From IMG/VR virus record IMGVR_UViG_3300049732_000064, positions 1 to 43,508 of that record: DNA of 43,508 bases, one strand, 5' to 3'. The notes beneath the pieces are model-generated. The model ran no database searches. It was not told the DNA's origin and was given only the letters and a program-made list of their open reading frames with translations. Positions 37,779-43,508 of the stretch are shown piece after piece (within the stretch, counting starts at the first letter, position 1; the number at the start of each line of letters is the position of its first letter). A program made the position numbers and the translations under genes. This DNA is from a virus.

Positions 37779-38320
37779 TGGGCGGGATTGTTTACACCCG
37801 CCATGATGGTGGGGTGTCAATCTGTTATCCGTCAGAAACGATTATTTCCGTCATGGGCTGCGGTGGGTTCTGGGACCATCTGCCTGTAGGTGTCATGGAT
37901 CGGCAGATTGCAAGCATGGTTAACCGGGGCATTAGTGAGCGCGCCGCTCACCGTTACGCCAAGGCGGTGATGTTCGGTGGCTGCACTACGGCGGAAGCCC
38001 TGGAAATCATCAGGGACCGAGACTGCGGACACCTCGGCACCGCCCATGAACTATGGGACATGGCCGACATCCCCAAGGACAGATGGTTTCGTAATGCGTG
38101 GATTCGTTCTCACAATGGCGGACCAATCTCGATTGACCTGAAGAAAGCAAAACCAATCCAGTTCAATTATATTCGCGGCGCCATAAAGGCGGAAAACAAG
38201 CGCAGGGAATCAAACCTCGACCTGCTCCTGTCGCCAATCGAGTTCGATTCCAAGGCAGTCCGCCAAAAGATATTGAGTGCCAGAGATGAAAACGAACTCC
38301 GCGCAATCTGGCCCCTATGA
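37775..38320 (+). CDS. Conserved phage protein of unknown function
   Basis: A 181-residue protein. The phrases GGIVYTRHDGGVSICYPSE, HRYAKAVMFGGCTTAEALEI and WIRSHNGGPISIDLKKAKPI belong to a family I remember from Rhizobiales prophages, always near endolysin genes. No function is established. It starts on the fibre stop (ATGA) and ends on the endolysin ATG. Confidence 0.65.
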   Translation: MMGGIVYTRHDGGVSICYPSETIISVMGCGGFWDHLPVGVMDRQIASMVNRGISERAAHRYAKAVMFGGCTTAEALEIIRDRDCGHLGTAHELWDMADIPKDRWFRNAWIRSHNGGPISIDLKKAKPIQFNYIRGAIKAENKRRESNLDLLLSPIEFDSKAVRQKILSARDENELRAIWPL

Positions 38321-38847
38321 AACAGAACTTTGATCGTTCGTTTGACCTCGTTGTGGGGTCAGAGGGAACATACGACAACGATCCAGATGATAGAGGAAAC
38401 TGGACCTCCGGCATTGTCGGCGTCGGTCAGTTAAATGGCACCAAGTACGGCATTGCCGCCTTTGTTTATCCATATCTCGACATCAAAAAACTGTCCTTGG
38501 ACAAAGCCAAGGAAATCTACCGGCGCGACTATTGGGGGGATCGGTGCGACGGCCTCAACTCTGGAATAGATTACGTTTACTTTGATATGTGCGTGAATAA
38601 CGGGAAGGCGGCCGCGAACAAATTGCTTCAGCGCGCGCTTGGCATTTCGGCAGATGGCATCTGGGGGCCGCAGACAGAACGGGCTGTTACCGAAGCCGAT
38701 CCCGTTAAGGTGATTAACGCCCTCACGGCCATTCGTAATTCCTACTACCACTCGCTCAAGATGTTTTGGAAATACGGACGCGGCTGGCTCAATCGGGTCG
38801 CCCGCGTTCGCAACGATGCAATCAAACTAGCAAAGGAAAGCACGTGA
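38317..38847 (+). CDS. Endolysin, glycoside hydrolase family 108 muramidase
   Basis: A 176-residue protein. SEGTYDNDPDDRGNWTSG near the N-terminus contains the catalytic Glu (E16) of the GH108 EGGY motif. Around 104-123 the LQRALGISADGIWGPQTERA segment is the peptidoglycan-binding (PG_binding_3) half. It cleaves the glycan backbone of murein at lysis. No signal peptide; release depends on the holin encoded next (4-nt overlap, GTGA). Confidence 0.85.
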   Translation: MKQNFDRSFDLVVGSEGTYDNDPDDRGNWTSGIVGVGQLNGTKYGIAAFVYPYLDIKKLSLDKAKEIYRRDYWGDRCDGLNSGIDYVYFDMCVNNGKAAANKLLQRALGISADGIWGPQTERAVTEADPVKVINALTAIRNSYYHSLKMFWKYGRGWLNRVARVRNDAIKLAKEST

Positions 38848-39044
38848 ATACAAATCTCATCCACAATATCATCAATGTTGTTATCGCCCTCATCGCGTCA
38901 GCGGCGGCGTTCGACTGGAGCGTTTTCCTGTCAGCAACGGCAGCAGCTAAAATCGTGGCTGGACTGGCTATTGCGAAGATCGTCATCAACGCGATTCGCG
39001 ACGGACTTGGCGGATTGGTTAAAGAACAACCGCCGGTACAGTAA
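38844..39044 (+). CDS. Holin-like membrane protein
   Basis: A 66-residue protein from a GTG overlapping the endolysin stop. Two hydrophobic helices, IINVVIALIASAAAFDWSVF and AKIVAGLAIAKIVINAI, are joined by a short turn, followed by a polar C-terminus: the layout of a class II-type holin. It would form the membrane lesion that frees the endolysin. Confidence 0.65.
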   Translation: MNTNLIHNIINVVIALIASAAAFDWSVFLSATAAAKIVAGLAIAKIVINAIRDGLGGLVKEQPPVQ

Positions 39045-39266
39045 ATGGACTGGCTCTCTCTCGCGTTACTGCTTTTGCGTATCGCCGACAAGATCGCGGA
39101 CTGGTTGCGCGAAAGGGGCCAGATGGACGCCGGCAGGGATAGGGCATTGGCCGAACAGGCCGCGGCCATTCTTGCAAAGACATCCGTAGCAAAGGCCGTC
39201 CTTCAGGATGTAACCGGCATGACCTCAGAGCAGGTTGATGCAAGATTGAAGTGGCTCGAACTATGA
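39045..39266 (+). CDS. Lysis-region protein with N-terminal membrane helix
   Basis: A 73-residue protein. DWLSLALLLLRIADKIADWL is a membrane or amphipathic helix; the rest is a polar coiled coil (RDRALAEQAAAILAKTSVAK). It could be a short inner-membrane spanin or holin regulator. It has an ATGA junction with the next gene. Confidence 0.5.
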   Translation: MDWLSLALLLLRIADKIADWLRERGQMDAGRDRALAEQAAAILAKTSVAKAVLQDVTGMTSEQVDARLKWLEL

Positions 39267-39457
39267 ACGTCACTTGCTTCGGCTTCCTTGTCATCTTCAC
39301 ATGCCAAATTCCAGCACAGTCTCAGATCGACTCTTTCTGTCAGGTGTATCAGCCGGTGATACAGCAAAGAGGCGATGGCGCGATTACGGCTACCGATGGC
39401 GTGAAGCGGCGCATCCTGGCGAATGAACTCACATATAGAAAAGTCTGTAAAAAATGA
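39263..39457 (+). CDS. Rz1-like secreted lysis protein
   Basis: A 64-residue protein. MNVTCFGFLVIFTCQIPAQS is a signal peptide without a clear lipobox; the mature part (SFCQVYQPVIQQRGDGAITA ... YRKVC) resembles Rz1-type short proteins of alphaproteobacterial phages, which have a cysteine near each end. It may bridge to the outer membrane as a spanin partner. Coupled by 4-nt overlaps at both ends. Confidence 0.5.
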   Translation: MNVTCFGFLVIFTCQIPAQSQIDSFCQVYQPVIQQRGDGAITATDGVKRRILANELTYRKVCKK

Positions 39458-39630
39458 GCGATGTTCAGCGCAGCCTCGGCCGCATTGAAGGTGAAATCAG
39501 GGGCATCCGCACAGACATTGCGGAGCTTCGCGAAGATATTAACGGCGTGAAAAAGCGAACTTATTTTCATAGTGGCATCTTCTCAATCATCGTCGCTTTC
39601 GTCACCGCCAAATTAACGGGAGGTCATTAG
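39454..39630 (+). CDS. XhlA-like coiled-coil/membrane protein
   Basis: A 58-residue protein. An N-terminal coiled coil (LGRIEGEIRGIRTDIAELRE) is followed by a C-terminal hydrophobic helix (SGIFSIIVAFVTAKL), the order of XhlA/holin-associated proteins. Likely assists membrane disruption at lysis. Confidence 0.55.
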   Translation: MSDVQRSLGRIEGEIRGIRTDIAELREDINGVKKRTYFHSGIFSIIVAFVTAKLTGGH

Positions 39631-40353
39631 CTGAGCAACCAGCGATTACTATTCATCGACATCGAAACACACCCCGCCATAATAGCCAGTTGGTCATTGC
39701 GTTCCCCGGATGCCTCTGCCGTCTGGGTTGAGAGAAACACCTTCATTCTATGTTTCTCGGCCATGTGGGCAGACGAGAAGAAAATCCGGGTCCACGCCCT
39801 TCCAGATTACAAAAAATACAAACGTGACCGGTATGACGACCGGCATCTCTGCAAAGAGCTTTTTCGTTATCTGGATGCGGCGGACGTGGTATGCGCCCAT
39901 AATGGGGATCGCTTCGATCTTCCGCTCATCATGGGCCGTTTCTGGATGAACGGCATTCACAAGCCGTCCCCATTCGACACTATCGACACGCTGAAGGTGA
40001 TGCGGCAATTCCGCCTCGACAGCAACAAACTCGATAATGTCGCCCGCCAGCGCAAGTTGGGCCATAAGATACCCAACACCGGGGCGCACCTCTGGCGCTC
40101 TTGCGGCGAAGGCGACCGCAAATCCTGGAAAAAGATGTCCGAGTATTGCGGCCACGATACCGAACTTCTCGCCACCACCTATAAAGACCTCGCCCCCTGG
40201 ATGAAAAACCATCCCGCCCTGCATGACGACGGCTGCCACGTCTGTGGCTCCAGCAATCTTCACCGTCGCGGCCCCGTCAGAAAATCCAAAACCCGCTTTC
40301 AGTTCCGCTGTGAGGACTGCAATCACTGGATGGTCAAGACCGTGAAGCCATGA
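39631..40353 (+). CDS. DnaQ-like DEDDy 3'-5' exonuclease with C-terminal zinc ribbon (CTG start)
   Basis: A 240-residue protein. All four DEDDy motifs are present: LFIDIET (D10, E12), AHNGDRFDLP (D96) and Y172-C-G-H-D176. Residues 203-233 hold a zinc ribbon (CHVCGSSN ... CEDC). The first motif lies upstream of the first TTG (39697), so that start would destroy the enzyme; a CTG at 39631 directly after the previous stop has GGGAGG 7 nt upstream and is the only good start. It may repair or degrade DNA, yet sits beside the lysis genes. Confidence 0.75.
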   Translation: MSNQRLLFIDIETHPAIIASWSLRSPDASAVWVERNTFILCFSAMWADEKKIRVHALPDYKKYKRDRYDDRHLCKELFRYLDAADVVCAHNGDRFDLPLIMGRFWMNGIHKPSPFDTIDTLKVMRQFRLDSNKLDNVARQRKLGHKIPNTGAHLWRSCGEGDRKSWKKMSEYCGHDTELLATTYKDLAPWMKNHPALHDDGCHVCGSSNLHRRGPVRKSKTRFQFRCEDCNHWMVKTVKP

Positions 40354-40667
40354 TCCCATTCAAATCCATTCGCGTCGGAATCTATGACGTAAAAATAGAA
40401 AAGCTGAAAGGCAAGGAGGAAGATGAATGTCTGGGACTTTACAAAAACGAGTGCCAGACAATCTACCTACTAGAGAAAATGTCGAGCGAGAGACAGGAGG
40501 CGGTAATCTTCTTGCACGAACTGTTCCACGCAATCCTGTCCATTCAGGGTATTGGCGGGGGAAAAATCCAGGAAGAACAAGCGGTGGACGGATTATCGAC
40601 GGGTCTGGCTATGGTTATTCGCGACAACCAAGAACTAATGGAATGGCTAAAGGGAAAACTATCGTGA
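40350..40667 (+). CDS. HExxH-type metallopeptidase-like protein
   Basis: A 105-residue protein. AVIFLHELFHAILSIQG around residues 51-67 contains H-E-L-F-H, the zinc site of gluzincin-like peptidases, with an E-E-x-x-V-D stretch (QEEQAVDGLSTGL) that may give the third ligand. Short phage proteins of this kind resemble ImmA/IrrE-like or SprT-like domains. Substrate unknown. Coupled by overlaps at both ends. Confidence 0.65.
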   Translation: MIPFKSIRVGIYDVKIEKLKGKEEDECLGLYKNECQTIYLLEKMSSERQEAVIFLHELFHAILSIQGIGGGKIQEEQAVDGLSTGLAMVIRDNQELMEWLKGKLS

Positions 40668-40846
40668 CTTGGAAACACGTTGCTTACGTTCCGAAGCATC
40701 GCAAATCTGAATTTGAGGCACTCGGCTGGAAAGTAGAGGACAAACTTAATGGAACCCATCACGGAGACTGGAGCTACATCGGAGAATACGTTGGACCAGA
40801 AGGAAAAGAACCCCCCTGGCCGCTTGATGTTGATCCTGTCGGCTGA
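40664..40846 (+). CDS. Small protein, unknown
   Basis: A 60-residue protein from a GTG overlapping the previous stop (GTGA). WKHVAYVPKHRKSEFEALGW, then a Gly/His-rich strand region and a Pro-rich end. The sequence looks like a small beta-alpha domain; no family is recognised. Confidence 0.5.
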   Translation: MTWKHVAYVPKHRKSEFEALGWKVEDKLNGTHHGDWSYIGEYVGPEGKEPPWPLDVDPVG

Positions 40847-40976
40847 ACAACTGGCCGAAGCAATCACGCGAGCGCATGGGGTCAAGATGAATCCAGACGA
40901 CTTCGCACTCAAGAGCGCCGTGATGATTCTGAAAATCCTGCCGCCACTGTATTATGAACCCCGCAGTAGTCAGTAG
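40827..40976 (+). CDS. Small helical protein, unknown
   Basis: A 49-residue protein (MLILSAEQLAEAITRAHGVK...). ATG 40827 gives a usual 20-nt overlap; an ATG at 40749 with GAGGA upstream would add 26 residues. Contents: one long helix and a hydrophobic second half. Function unknown. Confidence 0.4.
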   Translation: MLILSAEQLAEAITRAHGVKMNPDDFALKSAVMILKILPPLYYEPRSSQ

Positions 40977-41343
40977 CCTTCTTTTCCTGCTTGTCAGCGA
41001 CTATGCGGCCCCGGACATCGGTTACTACTATGACAGCCTTCGGATGCCAGATAATCCGATGGTTTCGTGCTGCGGGGTGGGGGATGCCTATTATGCCGAC
41101 ATCACCGAGACAGAGCCGGCAACTGGCGGCCTTGTTGCCGTCATAACCGACGAACGACCGGACAGTTTCATCCTGCCAGATGGCCGCACAATCAATCGGC
41201 GGCATATCCCGGTTGGCACCAAGTTTGTCGTGCCTAAGCACAAACTCCGTAAGCCACCAATCCCCAATCCGACTGGCCACACCATTATCTTTATAGGCGC
41301 CCAAATGAATGTGCTTTGTTACGAACCGCAGGCGCTCGGCTGA
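40954..41343 (+). CDS. Conserved secreted protein with CC motif
   Basis: A 129-residue protein. Residues 1-17 (MNPAVVSSLLFLLVSDY) are a signal peptide. PMVSCCGVGDAYYADITETE and VAVITDERPDSFILPDGRTI, then RRHIPVGTKFVVPKHKLR and GHTIIFIG, follow a pattern I recall from many Rhizobiales phages and genomes. The paired cysteines and periplasmic location suggest an envelope role. Not linked to lysis biochemically. Confidence 0.6.
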   Translation: MNPAVVSSLLFLLVSDYAAPDIGYYYDSLRMPDNPMVSCCGVGDAYYADITETEPATGGLVAVITDERPDSFILPDGRTINRRHIPVGTKFVVPKHKLRKPPIPNPTGHTIIFIGAQMNVLCYEPQALG

Positions 41344-41546
41344 TGGTGGTACTTCTTGTCCTTCTTATTATAACAGCAGACGGCCCGAAGCAGACACAAC
41401 TGGAACAGCAATCGCTCGATGATTGCTGGATCAGGGCGCACGCCCTTATCGAAAAAGCCGATCCTGTAAGCCTGGAGAAAGCCGGGGTTGTCGGCATTGG
41501 CGCCGGCTGCGTTGTTATCAATGTCAGTCAGGAAGTGGGGCGATAA
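41343..41546 (+). CDS. Small secreted or membrane-anchored protein
   Basis: A 67-residue protein starting on the previous stop (TGATG). MVVLLVLLIITADG is a signal or anchor helix; the rest is polar with two cysteines (DDCWIRAHALIEKADP, GAGCVVINV), perhaps one disulfide. No family is recognised. Confidence 0.5.
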   Translation: MVVLLVLLIITADGPKQTQLEQQSLDDCWIRAHALIEKADPVSLEKAGVVGIGAGCVVINVSQEVGR

Positions 41547-41626
41547 TGGGGCGGCTATTCCTGCTGACCTTCACCGTCATGATTGCGATGGCGGTACTGG
41601 CGTCGATCATTCGCCCGCTGTTGTGA
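41546..41626 (+). CDS. 26-residue membrane peptide
   Basis: Encodes MGRLFLLTFTVMIAMAVLAS plus IIRPLL: one transmembrane helix with Arg at both ends. It starts on the last base of the previous stop and is the last gene of the rightward operon. Plausible but tiny. Confidence 0.4.
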   Translation: MGRLFLLTFTVMIAMAVLASIIRPLL

Positions 41627-41628
41627 TG

Positions 41629-42093
41629 TTACCGATCCGCAAGTCCGCAAGGGACGCGCTCACCTTTGACAACGTGGTGCGGCCCAATCTCGTCCTCGTG
41701 GAGCGTCACTTTTATATCGCAAAAGACGCACCCGCAGCTTCGCGTTACGCTTGACTGCTCATTAAGGGCGGCCTCAACATTTTCAACCCTGTCGGCGTCC
41801 TTGATTGGTTTAAGTGTTGAGAGATCGACGGTCGGCTCAGTAACGCCTAATGCCGTCATGGCATCTTTTGCAATCTGATCCTCGATTCCGTCATAGCAAT
41901 TAAGATAGTGGTCCAGCAGAGGCTTCAGCGCCGCCCGCAGCCGCTCGATTTCGGCCACATTTCCATCAATAATTTTCGCTGCCTGATCCACCCGACTCCT
42001 CCACAATTCTTCGGTGGTCGGGGCATTAACTGATGGACCGTCTGCCACTCCATCCGTCGCAGGGACGCCGCGAAACCTCGCCAGAATTTCCAT
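41629..42093 (-). CDS. Leftward-arm protein with C-terminal cysteine cluster
   Basis: A 154-residue protein. ATG 42093 has AAGGA 7-8 nt upstream, better than one six codons earlier. A helical centre (DQAAKIIDGNVAEIERLRAA) precedes SCGCVFCDIKVTLHEDEIGP and HHVVKGERVPCG, where four cysteines and histidines could hold zinc. It converges with the late operon, only 2 nt separating the stops. Unknown function. Confidence 0.6.
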   Translation of the reverse strand: MEILARFRGVPATDGVADGPSVNAPTTEELWRSRVDQAAKIIDGNVAEIERLRAALKPLLDHYLNCYDGIEDQIAKDAMTALGVTEPTVDLSTLKPIKDADRVENVEAALNEQSSVTRSCGCVFCDIKVTLHEDEIGPHHVVKGERVPCGLADR

Positions 42094-42126
42094 ATTGTTG
42101 TCCTTTGTCATATCGTTATCTACCTA

Positions 42127-42246
42127 TCAACCGTAACGCCGCCGAAGCCAATCCAGCAATCGCTTACCTCGCTCATTAAGATAGACACCAGTCTCTCGGC
42201 AGATTGCCTCTCTGGCGCTCAGTCGTATCAAGATGTGTCGGTACAT
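42127..42246 (-). CDS. 39-residue basic protein
   Basis: Encodes MYRHILIRLSAREAICRETG plus VYLNERGKRLLDWLRRRYG; ten arginines make it strongly basic. GGAGA lies 6 nt before the ATG. One helix-turn-helix-like pair is possible, so it may bind nucleic acid. The large inverted repeat lies just upstream. Confidence 0.45.
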   Translation of the reverse strand: MYRHILIRLSAREAICRETGVYLNERGKRLLDWLRRRYG

Positions 42247-42272
42247 GGTTTTCTCCATTTATATGCAGTTTA

Positions 42273-42313
42273 GGCACTTATAGTGAGTTTATCGGAATCT
42301 CACTATAAGTGCC
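42273..42313. promoter_or_regulatory. Perfect 15-bp inverted repeat
   Basis: GGCACTTATAGTGAG (42273-42287) and CTCACTATAAGTGCC (42299-42313) are exact inverse copies with an 11-nt spacer. Each arm contains the quasi-palindrome CACT-ATA-AGTG. There is no T-tract on either side, so an operator or recombination/replication site is more likely than a terminator. Confidence 0.65.
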
Positions 42314-42318
42314 GTTGT

Positions 42319-42474
42319 TCAGGCATTAACTTTATCGCCCCTGTCCCGGTTCTTAGACAGCGACTCCGCCAACTCAAAGAGAGCCAGAGCTATTGCCATC
42401 AATCCGGTTGCCTCACACGGCGCCTCATCCTTGATGCAGCGCTCTAGCCTTAGCCTTATCTCCGGTGTTGACAT
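42319..42474 (-). CDS. Small helical protein, unknown
   Basis: A 51-residue protein (MSTPEIRLRLERCIKDEAPC...) with three helices. The ATG at 42474 is preferred because a longer frame would read into the tRNA-like element. The ribosome-binding site is weak. Function unknown. Confidence 0.45.
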   Translation of the reverse strand: MSTPEIRLRLERCIKDEAPCEATGLMAIALALFELAESLSKNRDRGDKVNA

Positions 42475-42500
42475 GGTTAACTTCCGATTAAGCGTAAAAC

Positions 42501-42605
42501 TGGCTCCCGTCGCGGGAATCGAACCCACTGTTCGGCCACTGGCCTCCGGTTTTGATGCTTTGCATCTCCGCCCTCTACGACCATCGGCTCTGCTCCAGCA
42601 CGGGA
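42501..42605 (-). other. tRNA 3'-end-like element (T-arm, acceptor, CCA)
   Basis: On the minus strand GTGGG-TTCGATT-CCCGC (42528-42512) is a proper T-arm, followed by GACGGGA, G and CCA (42501). TCCCGTG at 42605-42599 pairs with the 3' acceptor strand at 6 of 7 positions. The 5' half does not fold into normal D and anticodon arms and contains an extra hairpin GATGC-AAA-GCATC; total length 105 nt. It may be a degenerate tRNA or an attachment-site fragment. Confidence 0.5.
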
Positions 42606-42609
42606 ATTG

Positions 42610-43023
42610 TTATCGACACGTCAACCGTTTCCAATTCCATCCGCATTGACGAACCATTGGCCGGTATAGGTCGCGCAGCCAGGGCCATTGCATGACGGCC
42701 AGCTCGGCTTGCGCCATAAGCCAATCCGGCTCTCGCTTAACGTCATTGACTACTGGCGGCTCCGTAGGCCGAGACTCGCGCATCCACCATCTTGGGTGGG
42801 CGTCCATGTACCGCCGCCATTGAGCGAGCGTCATGTCGCCCTTGATGTTGTTGCAAATCCAACATGCCCAAACCTTCTCTCGCCCGCCCTTAGATCGCGG
42901 ATGAACATGATCCTTGGTGGGCCATAGCAGCTCGTCATTGGCCTGCATTGGACGGGAGCAGTAGGCGCATGGTTGCCCAAGCGCCTGTTTATACTGCCGC
43001 GTCAGATTGTATTTAGTCGCCAT
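42610..43023 (-). CDS. HNH endonuclease
   Basis: A 137-residue protein. CAYCSRPMQANDELL at residues 19-33, WPTKDHVHPRSKGGREKV (the DHxxP core) and WACWICNNIKGDMTLAQW give a complete zinc-bound HNH finger (CxxC...DH...CxxC-N-x-x-K). The C-terminal 60 residues are Trp/Arg-rich. It may help in DNA processing at packaging or be a homing-type enzyme. It starts 11 nt inside the upstream gene. Confidence 0.8.
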   Translation of the reverse strand: MATKYNLTRQYKQALGQPCAYCSRPMQANDELLWPTKDHVHPRSKGGREKVWACWICNNIKGDMTLAQWRRYMDAHPRWWMRESRPTEPPVVNDVKREPDWLMAQAELAVMQWPWLRDLYRPMVRQCGWNWKRLTCR

Positions 43024-43261
43024 CCATCTTCTCAAGATCGCTAACCAGGGCGGCAACCTTACCGTCTGGGCATTCGTCGCTCCACATGACACGGGGCATC
43101 TGGATCATCGCAACCGGCTCATCGTAGCTGGCTGTGTCGATCATGATGACCTTGCAGTTGGCCACCCCAATCGGCATCACCCGGCGCCCGTCCTTTAGTT
43201 TACTGGACTTGCCACGCCATACAACCTTGTCACCCGCAGCGATTTGCTGTACGTTTTCCAT
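43013..43261 (-). CDS. Small beta-rich protein, unknown
   Basis: An 82-residue protein from an ATG with GGAGA 6 nt upstream. VQQIAAGDKVVWRGKSSKLK, RVMPIGVANCKVIMIDTA and EPVAMIQMPRVMWSDE suggest an SH3-like or KOW-type barrel. It follows a strong promoter. No family is recognised. Confidence 0.5.
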   Translation of the reverse strand: MENVQQIAAGDKVVWRGKSSKLKDGRRVMPIGVANCKVIMIDTASYDEPVAMIQMPRVMWSDECPDGKVAALVSDLEKMDGD

Positions 43262-43291
43262 CTTCATTCTCCACATTGTCAAACAGCGTTG

Positions 43292-43327
43292 TCCGGTGAT
43301 TTCCCCACCGGATGACGCATTATAGCA
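43292..43327 (-). promoter_or_regulatory. Extended -10 promoter with hairpin at the start of the leader
   Basis: On the minus strand TGC-TATAAT (43327-43319) is a perfect extended -10. Directly downstream TCCGGTG-N7-CACCGGA (43312-43292) forms a 7-bp inverted repeat covering the expected start site, as an operator or leader hairpin. Confidence 0.55.
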
Positions 43328-43508
43328 TATCGACTTTTCCAGATTTTCAGACATCAATGGGTTAGCGCCGATCTCGCTCTGATGACATTGAAGAAATAAT
43401 TTTGCTTGACACGGTTTTCACTCATCCTCGCCAGTGTCGTTCACGAGCACTGAATCATCTTCCTCGTCCACGTTCTCGTCGGGCATCACGGTTGACTAGC
43501 CATTAACG

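Noticed and set aside
39748-40359. 203-residue minus frame opposite the exonuclease
   Set aside because: The plus strand encodes intact DEDDy motifs and a zinc ribbon; the minus frame only mirrors its codon bias.
42431-42649. 72-residue plus frame opposite the tRNA-like element
   Set aside because: Its translation (VAGIEPTVRPL) is the typical antisense reading of a tRNA and not a protein.
43418-43486. 22-residue acidic minus ORF (MPDENVDEEDD...)
   Set aside because: No ribosome-binding site, an in-frame stop just upstream, and no neighbours coupled to it; too short to support.

Overview
The window is almost entirely a temperate, short-tailed (podovirus-like) bacteriophage or prophage, probably of an alphaproteobacterium. 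Evidence for a temperate phage is the start of a tyrosine integrase at the left edge, an excisionase-like gene and an XRE repressor with back-to-back promoters. Evidence for a podovirus is a P22/N4-style late module (portal, scaffold, N4-gp56-type capsid protein, adaptor, three ejection-type proteins) with no tape-measure or sheath gene. The host guess rests on protein families familiar from Rhizobiales prophages (recognition by eye, not a search).

Layout. (1) 1-4638, minus strand: tightly packed leftward early operon from a promoter near 4700: small proteins, ssDNA-binding-like and HNH-like proteins, a Mom-like DNA-modification protein, an excisionase-like protein and the integrase, which runs off the left edge. 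(2) 4640-5500: control region with divergent promoters, a perfect DnaA box, the XRE repressor and an RNA hairpin over a ribosome-binding site. (3) 5496-7557, plus: VRR-NUC nuclease, DnaT-like replication protein and two regulator-like genes, then a structured non-coding stretch. (4) 7727-8824, minus: four small early proteins. (5) 8947-41626, plus: the late operon, mostly coupled by 1-30 nt overlaps: small terminase, small genes, a large fibre, then a roughly 10-kb cassette of glycosyltransferases, a radical SAM enzyme and methyltransferases mixed with fibre proteins, then large terminase, portal, scaffold, capsid, connector, hub, ejection proteins, second fibre, GH108 endolysin with holin/spanin-like genes, a DEDDy exonuclease and small secreted proteins. 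(6) 41629-43508, minus: small genes, an HNH endonuclease, a tRNA-3'-end-like element and a perfect 15-bp inverted repeat.

The most unusual part is 13599-23898. Small and large terminase genes, usually adjacent, lie about 14.4 kb apart. Between them is a late-expressed set of about six glycosyltransferase-type enzymes, a YkgJ-like metal-binding protein, a radical SAM/SPASM-like enzyme and three methyltransferase-type proteins, interleaved with tail-fibre-type genes. I infer a dedicated glycan-building and decorating pathway, perhaps acting on the virion fibres or on the host surface; its product is unknown.

Joining the two window ends would stop the integrase after a few codons, so this is not a simple complete circle. 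Start codons were chosen by Shine-Dalgarno spacing and gene overlaps and are stated where they matter.
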